Source: Cubamyces lactineus
Taxonomy: Eukaryota > Basidiomycota > Agaricomycetes > Polyporales > Polyporaceae
Assembly (NCBI GenBank): GCA_022376465.1
Contig: JACDTU010000001.1
Span: forward strand, 2,666,001 to 2,730,000
Direction of reading: 5' to 3'
DNA: 64,000 nucleotides
The notes under the pieces were generated by a model. It had not been told where the DNA came from. It did not search any database and saw only the letters and a list, made by a program, of their open reading frames with translations. Positions 34,901 through 46,494 of this stretch are shown here, piece by piece (within the stretch, counting starts at the first letter, position 1; each line of letters opens with the position of its first letter). Both the position numbers and the translations under genes were made by a program.

Positions 34901-37900
34901 AGATTGGGGCGCGGTAGGTTTCCGTTGGGCGTTGTGTGAGGGAGTATTGTCTGACCATCCGATATCCAGCGGCGTGAGTCTGTCTGGAGGTCAAAAGGCT
35001 CGGTGAGTGCCATCTTTGACCCGTGCAGCATTGGCATATAGCTTACATTTTGTGTCCCTCAGAGTGGCTCTTGCTAGAGCTGTATATGCGGTATGTTTTG
35101 AGATCAAGCCTCATGCAACCTTCGTTAATATTCTCCACTAGCCCACAAAATACGTTCTCCTCGATGATCCATTGAGCGCCGTGGTGCGTCCGCCGGGTAT
35201 GTACATCGCACCCTCAACACTCACAAATTCTACAGGACAGCCACACATCCCGCTTCTTGTTCGAAAAGTTGTTGAAAGGCCCTCTCTTGGCCAACCGCAC
35301 GGTGGTGAGTATCTTGTCTGCCGAGCTGGATCTCGCATCGCTCACCATACGTGCCGCAGATATTGGTCACACATCATGTAGAGCTCGTTCTTTCCGGTAC
35401 CTACTACCTCGTACGCATGCTCGACGGCCGCATCGACACGCAGGGCACCGTGCAGGACCTCCGTGCCAAGGGTGTGCTCGACGATATCGCGCAGCACGAA
35501 GAGGTCGAGGCGCACAAAGAGGAGCTTGCCGTAGAGGCTGCAAAAGAAGAAGATGAGGAGAGCCCCGTCGCCACGACGCCAGACGAGGCACCCAACGGAA
35601 CGGGGGCTGTACCAAAGGGCAAGAAGAAGCCGAGGAAACTCGTTGAGGAGGAACATCGCGAGACCGGCAGCGTGAAGTGGCATATCTACAACACCTATCT
35701 AAAGGCCTCGTCGTACTGGACGTGGGGCATCCTCTTGGTTCTCATCCTCCTCACTCAGGTACTCGGTCTGGGAGAGAAGCTGTGGATCAGGGTAAGAGAC
35801 ACACACGATAACAGCACACAACTATTGACATTCTCGCAGGTCTGGGGCGAAGCCTACACAAATTTCGAGGAGACCATCTACCAGTACATGCAAATGGCGT
35901 ACTCTTACGGGACGAACGTCGAGCACCAGCAAGTCATGGACCACGGCGTATCCCACCTCCACCACGCCGCCGCCGCACACACATCCACCACCACAAACTT
36001 CACCCTGCCGCCCGTGCGCGAGCACCCGTACTTCTACATTGGGGTATACGCGGCGATCGCGCTGTCTACGGGTCTGGTGAACATTGCGGGTGTGATCACG
36101 CAGTACACTGGGGCGCTGAGGGCCTCGAGGATCTTGTTCGAGAGGTTGCTGAGGACGGTCGTGCGGGCGACGATGCGGTGGCATGATGTTACGCCACAAG
36201 GTCGAATGCTCAATCGGTTTAGCAAGGTTCGTGTGCTTAAGTTGACGGAGGCCGGGCATCCCGCTCACTCAGCCTTGGTGTCGACAGGATGTAGAGACAA
36301 TCGACACCTCTCTTGCTGGCACATTGCAATCTGTGAACTCATCTCTTGCGCTGTTCATGGTATCGATGGTCACGGTGGTGTAGGTCCTCCTTCTGTGAAC
36401 TCGTCTGACATCCCGTCGTTCTGACCGTTTCATACAGCGTTGTCTTCCCACTGTTCATATTCCCCGCCATCATCCTCGGCTACCTCTACCGGCGCACCGC
36501 CCTGACGTTCCTCCACACGAGCCGCGACCTGCGGCGGATCGAGTCGAACACGCGGAGCCCCGTCTTCGCAAACTTCAGCGAGCTGCTCGAGGGTATCGTG
36601 ACCGTGCGCGCGTTCGGTGCGGAGCAGCGCTTCCTGAACGACCTCTACGACAAGGTGAACCTGACGACGAGGATGTGGTACACGTCGTGGATGACGAATC
36701 GCTGGCTGCTCCTCAACTTTGACATCCTCGGCGCGAGCGCGATCCTGGCGACGACGCTGTTCGCGCTGTCGGGATACCAGGACGCGGGCATGGCGGGCGT
36801 GTGCATCACTTCGGCCATGTCGTTCACGGGCGGTGTGTATTGGGCGTGTCGATTCTGGACGGAGCTCGAGCTCGACTTCAAGTGCGTCGTCTCTCCATTG
36901 GGCTTGCATCTGTACACTCACAACATTTCATCAGCTCCGTCGAGCGTGTAGTGGAGTACCTCGACCTCCCGCAGGAGCCCCCGGCGATCATCGAGTCAAA
37001 CAGACCCCCAGCGTACTGGCCGTCCTCCACCAGCCCAAACAAGGACAACCTGCTCGTCGTAGAGGACCTCGTCATCAAATACGCCCCAGAGTTGCCCCCG
37101 GTCCTGCACGGGGTATCGTTCTCGCTGAAGGCGAAGGAGCGCGTTGGGTTGCTTGGACGGACGGGGAGTGGGAAGTCCACTCTGGCGATGAGTTTGCTGC
37201 GATTTGTGAGTGGTGAGACGTGCTTTTATGCGCGGAGCTGGCTTGCTGAATTTTTGGAAGGTTGATCCGGCTAGCGGTCGGATTGTCATCGATGGTATCG
37301 ATATTAGTACCATTGGATTACATGACTTGCGTTCTCGGATTGTGAGTAATGTCATCTGCGATTTTGCTGCCTTCATCATGCTGATGCTCTCATTAGACCT
37401 TCATCCCTCAAGTGTGTAGCCTGATATAGATGGAGCCACGCGGCTATACTGACCGTTCGTATAGGATGCCACGTTGTTTTCTGGGACGTTGCGCGATAAC
37501 CTGGATCCATTTGGTGCGTCGCGCCATCGAAGCAGCGAGCGCAAAATGCTGACCAGCATTGTACAGGCGAGCATACGGATGCTGAGTGCCTAGACGTACT
37601 GCATCGTGTGCAAATGATGTCAGATAGTCAGCTCGCGTCGCAGCGCACTTCCCGCGAAGCCTCACGCGCGGCATCGATACACGAGAACGAGCGCGAGGCG
37701 ACGATTGCGTCCATGTCGACGTCACCTACGGAGACGGAGGGCAAGACGGTCATCACGCTCGAAACTCAGGTGTCGCCTGGAGGGACGAACTTCTCGCAGG
37801 GCCAGCGGCAGCTCATCGCGATGGCGCGGGCGCTGCTTCGGCGCAGCGCGATCATCATCCTGGACGAGGCGACGAGCAGCATCGACTTCGCGACAGACGC

Positions 37901-38234
37901 GAAGATCCAAGCGACCATCCGTGAAGAGTTTGGTAGCTCGCTGTTGTTGACTGGTAAGTCCCGCGCCATCCCATCTCTCCTCTCTCGCCAAAGTGCATAT
38001 TCTGACCACCGCTCGCCCGCAGTTGCCCACCGTCTGCGCACGGTCATCGACTACGACCGGCTGATCGTCCTGGACAAGGGCGAGCTCGCCGAGTTCGACA
38101 CGCCGCTGAACCTGATCCAAAAAGAGGGCGGGATCTTCAGGAACATGTGCCTGAAGAGCGGGACGTTCGCAGAGCTGGAGGCGGCCGCCAAGGCGAAGGT
38201 GGAGCGCGATCGCCAGGAAAGCTCTCGGGCTTGA
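31978..38234 (+). CDS. Full-length ABCC (MRP-type) ABC transporter
   Basis: Twenty-three exons with consistent phases give 1,668 residues. Layout: an N-terminal membrane region (TMD0-like), TMD1, NBD1, TMD2, NBD2. NBD1 has Walker A GPTASGKT (724-731), signature [10 protein letters not shown] and Walker [16 protein letters not shown]2 has Walker A GRTGSGKS (about 1405), the Q-loop TFIPQD, signature NFSQGQRQ and Walker [13 protein letters not shown] with the catalytic glutamate. NBD1 has Asp where NBD2 has Glu, the usual ABCC asymmetry. Lys/Asp-rich insertions lie between the TMD1 helices and before NBD1. The family exports conjugates, organic anions or drugs at vacuole or plasma membrane; substrate unknown. 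Exon 20 (37397-37411) is 15 nt and encodes only the Q-loop TFIPQ. A glutathione S-conjugate role is possible but not shown. Confidence 0.95.
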
Positions 38235-39671
38235 AAAACTGCGATGGACTTGTGCGTCCCTTTGAGCTTGGTTTCGGTTTCTGGTGGATCTGGTGGTCTG
38301 GGACTTGACTCTAGTATAGAAAGGTATCGGAGATCCTGGATAAGTTATGTACATGAGGAGTTTTGTGTTGGTTCGTTGTCGTCGATACGGAGGTACACTG
38401 GAGTGATGCAACGTTCACGTCCAAGCTGTGAGATTTTCCAGTATGCGCTGGGCCTGGACTAAACTTGAAAGTGGTCTAATCCAGACGTTGTAAAGCGCCC
38501 ACTGATCGAGAACGGGACTTAGAGTACTAACCTGAGTATGGTATGACCATGGTAGTCAAATTGCAATGCGGTCGGTGCTCCGTTCGCAACCACTCTGCGT
38601 TTCAGTGGAGCCAGTCAACTCTCGCGAAGGCATGCAATGGCTGCAATCGAGGAAAGATCTAAGGTCACAGCGGTCACTGTGTACGGCAGTCTAGAAGAGA
38701 CTCGGACGGCAGCGTGACAAGGATACCCCGGGAGATCAACTGAACCTTCGTACTTGCCTACCATGGCTTACGGGTACGTACTACATGCTAGGGTCGACAC
38801 AAGCAAGATTCATCCAGAAGTTGTTGGCAGGACCGAACTCTGAGCTTAACCCCACAAAACGTGTACAGACCAGAGAGCTGTTCTAGGCTGCCCTCTCAAC
38901 AGTATCGAGAGCTCCAGAACGACGATACACAAGCGGTCACGAGTCTTCTGGCCAAGAGAAATTTGACCGTGTCACTTCCAAAGGTCGACTCCTATACGGA
39001 TCTTCTTATCGCTCGAAGGGCTGCGCGCGGGCACCAGCGAGGTCTCCGAGACGAATGACAGAGCAAATGTTCAGAGACAAGAAGGATAGCCGACGAACCC
39101 GCCCCCGGTCCCGCCAACTCGTCTGCAAGGCACGCCATTTTGCCCCACACTTGGCGATCATTCCCCGGACCCACCTTCCCCGTTCCAGCATCGCTTACCC
39201 CAGCTTACCCCGCATCAGCACAACCCGCGCCCCCGTCTGCGATGCTCACATGAGCACCCGCGGACGCTGGTGTACACATCTCCCCCGCGGTCCTCCTTAT
39301 CGTGCAACGTTTAAGCGGTATGTCCTGCTCTTGCACGGCGCGGGCAGCCACCGCACCGATCACGATTCAGAACACCGGGACGATTGTGGACCCACCAGCG
39401 TGACCTCGATGCTCTCTGCTGGCCTTCGGGCCACGACCCCCTTGCTTAGCGTCAGTATGAGACACGGGCGTCCGACGCGCTCGACGTGCGGGTATAAAAC
39501 TCTCTAGGGAACCTCCTTATCACGTCGCCGCTCTTGCACCCCCCACTCGCTGCAAGCGTGCACGTCTGATACGCCGCCGCCCTTGACACCCTCGAGCGCC
39601 GCTCCCACGTACAAGTTCTGCGACGCGTCTTTCTCTTCACGACCCTACTGGACGACCGGCACGACCTGACC
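38235..39671. other. Intergenic region, ABCC to MFS transporter
   Basis: About 1.4 kb without a supported gene. TATAAAA at 39493-39499, about 175 bp upstream of the MFS start codon, is a likely TATA box. Short frames on both strands have no motif. Confidence 0.35.
39493..39499 (+). promoter_or_regulatory. TATA box candidate, MFS gene
   Basis: TATAAAA in the context gggtataaaactc, about 175 bp before the start codon. Confidence 0.45.
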
Positions 39672-42291
39672 ATGGCTGCCAACGACAGCGACGCGCGAAG
39701 CGCAAGCTTGGAGAAGACCGGGGTCGAGTTGATGGTGGAGGAGGCCTCGGTGAAGCCGAACATCACGTACGGCGGAGAGGAAGTCCTCCCACCGCCCCCA
39801 GACCTCTCTGAGGACCAGATCAAGGCGCTCTACCGAAAGATCGACTTGCGTCTCATGCCCATTCTGACGCTCATGTACTTGTGCTCATTCTTGGATCGAG
39901 GCAACATCGGTGAGTCGTTCATTGCGTCTGATAGTTTGGGTGAAAGCGGCGGGCTGACGGGCAGATTGGCAGGTAATGCCAAGTTGCAAGGTCTGCTCAC
40001 GCAGTTGCACCTGGATGGAGACAAGTACAACATCGCGCTCGTAAGTCGCACCCCCTGTAGTAGAGGCTTAACACACTGACTTCAAGTTATCCGAGCTTAG
40101 ACCATGTACTTCATCGTACGTTGACATTCCCAAGTGCCAGTACAACGTAGGGATGCTCACCATCCATAACAGCCGTACTGCTTATTCGAATGCCCGGCCA
40201 AGTGAGTCCTGCGATTCCTGATCTCAGACGACTCCCAACTTACACCACTTCAGTTTGGTTCTGAAGAAGTTCCGCCCGTCGAGATGGTTACCTGGCATCA
40301 CTGTAGGTAACACCTGTACTCTTTCTGGCCAGGGCTAACCTTCACCTGCGCCTAGCTCTTGTGGGGCGTGATCATGTAAGTCTAGCTCTGTAACGTTGTC
40401 GCTGCCGAGGACTTGACCATATTTTCAGGACGCTTATGGGTCTGGTGAAGAAGTACGTCACGAAACTCACATTCCTGGCCGCTCCCTTCATCTCATCTCA
40501 ATGCTGCTCACAGCTATCCCCAACTCGTCGGCACCCGCATCTGTCTAGGTGTAGCCGAGGCCGGTCTCTTCCCGGGAGTTGTCTACTAGTACGTGCCCCC
40601 ATCACATCTTACAACCGACTAAACCCGCTCACCTCTCTACGTCTGACAGCCTTACGCTCTGGTATCCGCGCCACATGATACAGTACCGCGTCGGCCTGTT
40701 CTTCGGAGGCGCGACGCTCGCGGGCGCGTTCTCGGGCTTGCTGGCCTTTGGCATATCGTTCATGTCTGGCACCGCTGGCATGCTCGGCTGGTCGTGGATT
40801 TTCGTACGTACCCCATTTCTCTCAGCCTGTTCGCTCTGTGAATTGCTTATGATGTTCGTGGGCGCATAGATCATCGAGGGTCTCGCAACGGTCGTCGTCG
40901 GAGTCATCGCATTCTTCGGTAAGCTCATCAATGGCAGACCGCGCGAGTACATACTAAACGCGTATATGCACAGTCTTGGTCGACTTCCCGCACACTGCCA
41001 AGTTCCTCACGCCCGAGGAGCGCGCCTATGTCGTTCATCGCAAGAGTATGTACCCAGCGTTCACGTTACTGTCTGCAGTTCCACAGCTGACCATGTGTGG
41101 GTTACTCGTAGAGTACGACAATTCGACCGTTGGGGAGGAGGAGCACTTTGAGATCCGCCATATCTGGGAAGCGATCCTCGACTGGCAGGTGTGGCTGCAC
41201 ATCCTCATCTACATGTCGATCATTACTCCTCGTGCGTCTCTCTCCCTCTGCTGTGCTATTTGCTTCGCCTCTTGCTAAGTTCTGATGGGTGTTTGCAGTC
41301 TATGGTATCTCCTTGTTCTTGCCGTACGTCTCAGCCCATCTTCTATCTGCGTAAAGCCTTGTTAATGACTTATTGACCAACAGATCCATCATCAACGGGT
41401 ACGTTGCACAAAAAGGCGGCATAAGAGACTCCCCTAACGTCTACACAGATTCGGCTATACCACCGCCATCTCGCAGCTCCTCACCGTTCCGCCCTACGTC
41501 TTCGCAAGTACGTACCCTCCCCCCTTACATAGTCTCAATTCCGTATCTGATCGCACACTGCACGCCCTACAGCCGCGACGCTCCTTGTCTGGGCGATCTG
41601 GTCGGACCGGATCAAGAAGCGGTACCCCTTCGTGCTCGCCGGGCTCACGTACATCCTCGTCGGCTTCGCGATCAACATCTCGGATGTGTCCGCCGGAGCG
41701 AAGTACTTTGGCACCTTCCTCGTCGTCGCGGGCGCGTATGCCGGCTTCCCGGGCGTTGTTGCATGGTGAGCTTCCCCTTTTCGTCCTTGTCCCTTACCTA
41801 GGGCGGCGGATCCGTGTTTCAGCGAGACGTATGTACTGAGCAACCTGGCGTGGATGCAGGCTGGGCAACAACCTCGCGGGGCATTACAAGCGCGGCGTGG
41901 GCATGGCGCTGCACATCGGTATCGGCAACTTCGCGGGCGCGATCGCGAGCAACATATACCACAGCCAGGACGCGCCGCGGTACATCACCGGACGTGAGTC
42001 TTCCCTCTCCTATCTCTCCTGCCTCTCCTACCTCTCCTGCCTCTCCTGCCCTGCCCTGCCCTCTTCCGTCTTGCTAGGGATTGACAACAACACCCTTTGA
42101 CAGACGCGATTGAGCTCATGTTCGTCGGCATCGGGTTCATCACCGTCCCGATCGTCGTGCTGCTCTACAAGCGCATCAACGCGCACCGCGATGCGCTCGC
42201 GCGCGAGGCGGACGAGAAGGGCACGCGGTACACGCCCGAGGAGCTCCGCCGTCTTGGAGACCGTGCGCCGGACTTCCGGTACACGCTTTGA
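39672..42291 (+). CDS. MFS transporter, anion:cation symporter (allantoate permease) family
   Basis: Eighteen exons give 508 residues, with about 12 membrane spans. Fungal relatives (Dal5, Tna1, Vht1 types) take up organic anions and vitamins such as allantoate, nicotinate or biotin with protons. Family marks: KIDLRLMPILTLMYLCSFLDR with GNIGNAKLQGL, the TMYFIPYCLFECPANLVLKK span, RICLGVAEAGLFPGVVYYL, the central loop VDFPHTAKFLTPEERAYVV, LYGISLFLPSIINGFGYT, and GNNLAGHYKRGVGMALHIG near the end. Exons 3 (40101-40115) and 14 (41384-41398) are 15 nt each. Exon density is the highest in the window. Intron 17 holds a short tandem repeat. The substrate is not readable from sequence. Confidence 0.93.
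42003..42064 (+). repeat. Short pyrimidine-rich tandem repeat in MFS intron 17
   Basis: About six imperfect copies of a 9-10 base unit, tctcctgcc, grading into a ccctg run. It lies wholly inside the last intron (41994-42103) and lengthens it to 110 nt. Confidence 0.8.
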
Positions 42292-42721
42292 GCTTCGAGG
42301 CTTGAGAGCGGCTGGCGTATTGCGCGCGCGCCAGTGTCGGGATCTTGAGCGGGGTGGTACGTGTAGATTGCAAGATTGCGTTGTTCTCGCAACATCGGTG
42401 TGTCTACATACGGTGATCATAGCTAGGAGGAAGAGGGTTTGGATGTATTGTACGAATCGTTGTTCATACGGATGTAACATTAGACGTGTACTGTACATGG
42501 AGCAACTTACTGTACATTTGCGAGTATTGCTCATCGCTTCGCGAGCTGATACCGGTTACATGGCGTTGGCACGACTCGAATAGCCAGGTACGATGCGTAG
42601 TATTAGCGAAAACTGAAAGCTGGATAGCACAGGGGTATTCGCACAAGTACAAACTATACAAAGAAGAAAGAAGGGATGGAAGGAAGAACGTATTAGAGAC
42701 TCGGAGTCGATTACCACAGGA
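42292..42721. other. Convergent intergenic region
   Basis: About 430 bp between the stop codons of the MFS and FHA genes. No gene seen; it presumably holds both 3' ends. Confidence 0.4.
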
Positions 42722-45700
42722 TCACGAACGCGCCGCCCTCGTCCTCGTAACGCGCGTCCTTGCAGGCGGCAACGCCTCTTCGCCCGCCTCAGCAGCAGGC
42801 TCCTTCTTCACCCGCTTCGCCGTCGTCCTGCCCGCCGCCGCCCGCACGCGCGCAGCAGGGGCCTTCGCCTCCTCGTGGCGGTCCCCCTCCTCGTCATCGT
42901 GCGCCTCCGGGGTGTTCTCCTTGTCCTCCGGAATGGCCGGCTCGACGCCCAGGCCAACCGCAGGAGGCACAGCGGCTGTCGCAGACCCGCCTCGCGTCCG
43001 GGTGCCTGTCCGTCCGCCTGCGCCAGTCGTACCTGAAGGCGTAGGCTGTCGCGGGACGGGTGTGCGTCTTGCCCGGGTCGCGCGCGTCGCTGGAGCACCA
43101 CCCGTGCCTTCGTCGGTCTTCTCCGCGGATAACGAGGGCTCGACGTCTTCCTGCTTCACGGCACCCACAGGGACCTTGCTCCGTGTCCCGCGACGAGGGC
43201 GTGTCGCGGTCGCGGCAGGCACGGAGGACTCCTCAGCGGGCCCGTCGTCGCGCGAGAGCGAGTCGAGGGGATCGTCTTCACCGTCGTCTTCGGGTACCTC
43301 GATGGGCTTTGCGCGGGTGCCTCGCCGAGCGGTGCTGGGTTTCGTAGCGGGTACAGGAGTGGGAGTCTTTGCGCGCGTCTTGCGGGTAGTCCTGGCTTCT
43401 GCGGCAGCAGAGTCTTCGCCGTAGGACGAGGTAGCGGACGAGTCGGTCGCTTGCCGAGTGCGACGGGTTGCGCGAGCTGCTTTAGCTGCTGGTGCTTGCG
43501 CTGCCTGTGTGCCTTCATCTTCCCGAGGCTCTGGCGTAGAAGTTTTGGCCTCGGTAGGTTTAGCTCGCGTCGTCCGAGCAGCCTAGTCCACGATCGTTAG
43601 GACCAAAGACATACTGCTGACCCAATCATTAGTGTACACACCTGTCCAACGGTACCATCTGCAGTACGTGCCCTCGTGCGGCGGGCTGCGTGGTCATCGC
43701 CTTCTCCGGCGTCCTCCAAGGCCTGCGACGCCGCGCGCGTACTTCTCGCAGGAGCAGGCACCGTAGTCCGACGAGCAATCTTACTAGTTCCGGCGACCTT
43801 CCTGCCTCGCGCCGCACGCGCGGGCAGAGGCGCGCCCGGTTGCTCTGCCTCTTCTTCAGGCTCCTGGGCGACGTTCTCCGAGGGGACGTCCACAGCCTGC
43901 TCCGTCTGTGTTATCCGCCGCTCTGGCGAAACCGGACGATAACCAGCAGGAGTGCTCAAAAGTTCCTTCATACCGTCCATCCTCGGTGTCTCCGTGGGAC
44001 CTTGGACCTGCACTCGGAACATGTCTCGTACGCCTGCGAGGGCCGGTGTACTAGGCTCAGCGTGCGCACGCCCAAAGACATGTCGCAGATCGGACATTCT
44101 AGGCGTCTCTGGCTGCACCCATCCAGATCCTCTGTGTGCCGTGGGCTCCGGTTGAGCGACGGCGTCCTGCATCTCCACGTCCTCTTCGTCGCTGTGCTGG
44201 GACGGAGGGGCAGGGTCGTCCTCTTCGATTAGGATGCGCGATGGGGCGTGCGCTGTTGCATGGCCAGGTGCGAGAAGGGAGAACCCGCCTTCTCGTTTGC
44301 GCGGGCTAAGGTTCAGGCTTTGCCGACCGAGGCTCTGCCGCTGCTTCACGCCCTCGACCATCTGCTTCATGCGTGCGAGGAGCACGGCGGTGTCTTCCTT
44401 CTCGTCATCCTCCAGCTTGACAGCCGAGGATGACGCCGCCGCTGCCGCGGGCGTTTCGTCCTTGACAAACGGCGCTGGGGATTGCGGCTGCTCGGCGGGA
44501 GGTACTTGCGGCTGAGCGAAGTTGGGTGATGGAAGGGGTGCGAGGTTCGGGAATAGCGTGCGACGAGAGCCAGGTGCTTGGCCCTTGAAGAAGTTGTCTG
44601 GCGTGGCAAGGGCAGAACGCCGCCGCGCGCGGATGGCCTGTTCGTCGCAAGCACTTCAGATCTGGTCCAGTATTGGGCGAGTATCATGGCACCCACCTCA
44701 CGTTCCTCTTCGGTGAGCTTCTCTCTCTTGACGGGCGAACGAGGGGTCGCAGGAGATGCTGGGGTGTTCGGGACAGGTTTGGGGCCTTCTTCTTCCTTGA
44801 CAATGTCTGGCACCTGGATCTCACTCACTTTCCAGGGTGCAACCAAGCGTACCCGGCGAGGGCCCGCGTCATAGCCCACGCCGAGCGACATGCGAGGCTG
44901 CCTAGCACCGACAGTTCTGGGAATCTGTGGGCTCATGAACCGTCCCAAGGCCCGCGGGACGTCATGCTCTTCTTCATATTCGTGTTCCTCCTCATGTGGT
45001 TGTTCGTCATAGTTCTCGACCTCGTTATCATCGTGCTCGTCATATTCATGCATTTCTTCGTCCTCATCTTCACCATGTTCCTGGACTTCTTCGTCTGCTT
45101 GGCCCATGTCTTGTTCCTGCTCTTCTTCCTTTGGCTGGTACGCTGTCAGACACGCACTAATGACTAGCAGTATATGGACCAACCTCCACGGAAAGCCCTC
45201 GCAAGGCCCAACCGAGACCACCTCTGACCAAGTCCAAGCTCTTCCTCCAGCCCGTTACCTGTGGTTGTGCTTGAGCATGTGGTGAAGGTACCTCCTGGAT
45301 GTCATCATCGTCTCCCTCTTCAACTTCAGCAATAGCTGCGATAGTCTCCTCGACTTCTTCGACCTCCTGCTCTTCCTCCATCTGTATCTCGCGTTGAATG
45401 GCGGCGCGCTGCGCCGACCGCATAAGTACGACGCGATGTAGTGATGGTCGGGGTCGACGTGCGGGGGTGCGGGGTGCTTGTGATGCGATTGGGAGGGGAA
45501 GAGGGAGGACCGGCTCGGGTTCTGGCTCAACCTCGTCGAGAATGATGAGATCCTTGTCCTCTTCTACTACTCGGGGCGTGTCGCTGTGAACCAACACAAT
45601 CTCTTCGTCCGCAGCGGCAAATGGTGTACGCAACGGTGACTGCAGTATGCGGAGGTTTTCCTGCGGGTCTTCACTTCGCCTAGGGGTGAATACGTGTGCA

Positions 45701-46137
45701 CTAGCAATCATCGACATACGCAGAGGGCGTCGGGAGGCCATAGGTGTGGCGCGTGAGGGCGTGTTAATCAGAGCAGGGCGGAGGTGCTTCGGAGGGTAGT
45801 TGAAGCGGAATCGTTTCTTGTGTATCTCTATGACCGAATTATTCTGCAGAGGCACGGTGGTAGGACCGGGCGCGGCCGCCGCGGCAGGGAAAAGAGGCGC
45901 ATCATCCAGCAGTAGGCCATTCGTACCGAGCACAACAAGGAAGGCTTTTCGTTCAACGAAGGTAATCTTAGCGTGAAGGGCAGATACAGCTGGATAGTAC
46001 AAGCGGAGAGAACAGGCTTGGTCGCGTCCAATAGTGAGCTCCTCGTCGTCGATCGGGTAGGAAGTCGCCACAGATTCGACCGGTAGGCGACGCAGCAAGG
46101 AAAGCGTGCCAAAGCGGCCAACATTTGACACATCCAT
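42722..46137 (-). CDS. Large FHA-domain nuclear protein with basic repeats
   Basis: Four exons (46137-45259, 45134-44697, 44637-43642, 43582-42722) give 1,057 residues. The FHA domain is N-terminal (about 20-125): TIGRDQACSLRLYYPAVSALH with its Gly-Arg, Ser and His, and GTNGLLL with the conserved Asn-Gly; it should bind phosphothreonine. Then come an acidic tract (Glu/Asp/His runs about 290-350), a region with KLTEEEREAIRARR and TPDNFFKGQ, and a C-terminal half with many Thr-Arg-Ala-Lys-like basic motifs (TTRAK, KTRAK, GTRAK, GTRSK). The layout, an FHA head on a long disordered basic tail, recalls the chromosome-coat protein Ki-67, but no specific orthology can be claimed. Start is the first ATG of the frame. 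It is divergent from tRNA-Ile and RCC1. Confidence 0.82.
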
Positions 46138-46256
46138 TTCGGCTGAATATATGGCCCTCAAACGGTGGATGTTGAGGTGGACGCGACTCACGCAGTGGAT
46201 GGCGGCAGGAAGCAAGTTCAACCTTCAACGACAGCGCGCTGCTACCCCCGCGCGAG

Positions 46257-46280
46257 CACGTGACCGTGTTGCAGCACGTG
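46257..46280. promoter_or_regulatory. Paired CACGTG motifs
   Basis: Two exact CACGTG palindromes at 46257-46262 and 46275-46280, 18 bp apart start to start, between the FHA gene start (46137) and tRNA-Ile (46321). Likely part of the FHA gene promoter. Confidence 0.45.
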
Positions 46281-46320
46281 GTAGCGCACGTAGAGGTGTA
46301 AACATATGAGGGTACACTAC

Positions 46321-46394
46321 GGCCGACTAGCTCAGTTGGTTAGAGCGTGGTGCTAATAACGCCAAGGTCGTCGGTTCGATCCCGGCGTTGGCCA
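46321..46394 (+). tRNA. tRNA-Ile (anticodon AAU)
   Basis: A 74-nt cloverleaf. The acceptor GGCCGAC pairs with GTTGGCC, with discriminator A. The D arm is AGCTCAGTTGGTTAGAGC, the anticodon loop CTAATAA gives AAT, and the T arm contains GGTTCGATCCC. There is no intron. A run of seven T at 46396-46402 is a pol III terminator. Confidence 0.95.
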
Positions 46395-46395
46395 C

Positions 46396-46402
46396 TTTTT
46401 TT
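46396..46402 (+). terminator. Pol III terminator of tRNA-Ile
   Basis: T7 run starting two bases after the discriminator base. Confidence 0.85.
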
Positions 46403-46494
46403 GACACTTCTGCAGTGTACCGCGGCCGTAGTGGACTGTTCTCCCGTCCACTTCCAACTTAGCCGTGACTACGACCGTGTCATACTGTTCCACA

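Noticed and set aside
19245..42291. Secondary-metabolite cluster around the A-T-R gene and transporters
   Set aside because: No tailoring enzymes, no pathway regulator, and the ABCC and MFS genes are over 5 kb away beyond unrelated genes.
42486..43424. 312-codon plus-strand open frame opposite the FHA gene
   Set aside because: Antisense to the repetitive basic tail; Ala/Ser/Arg bias only, no domain, and the minus-strand model is phase-consistent.
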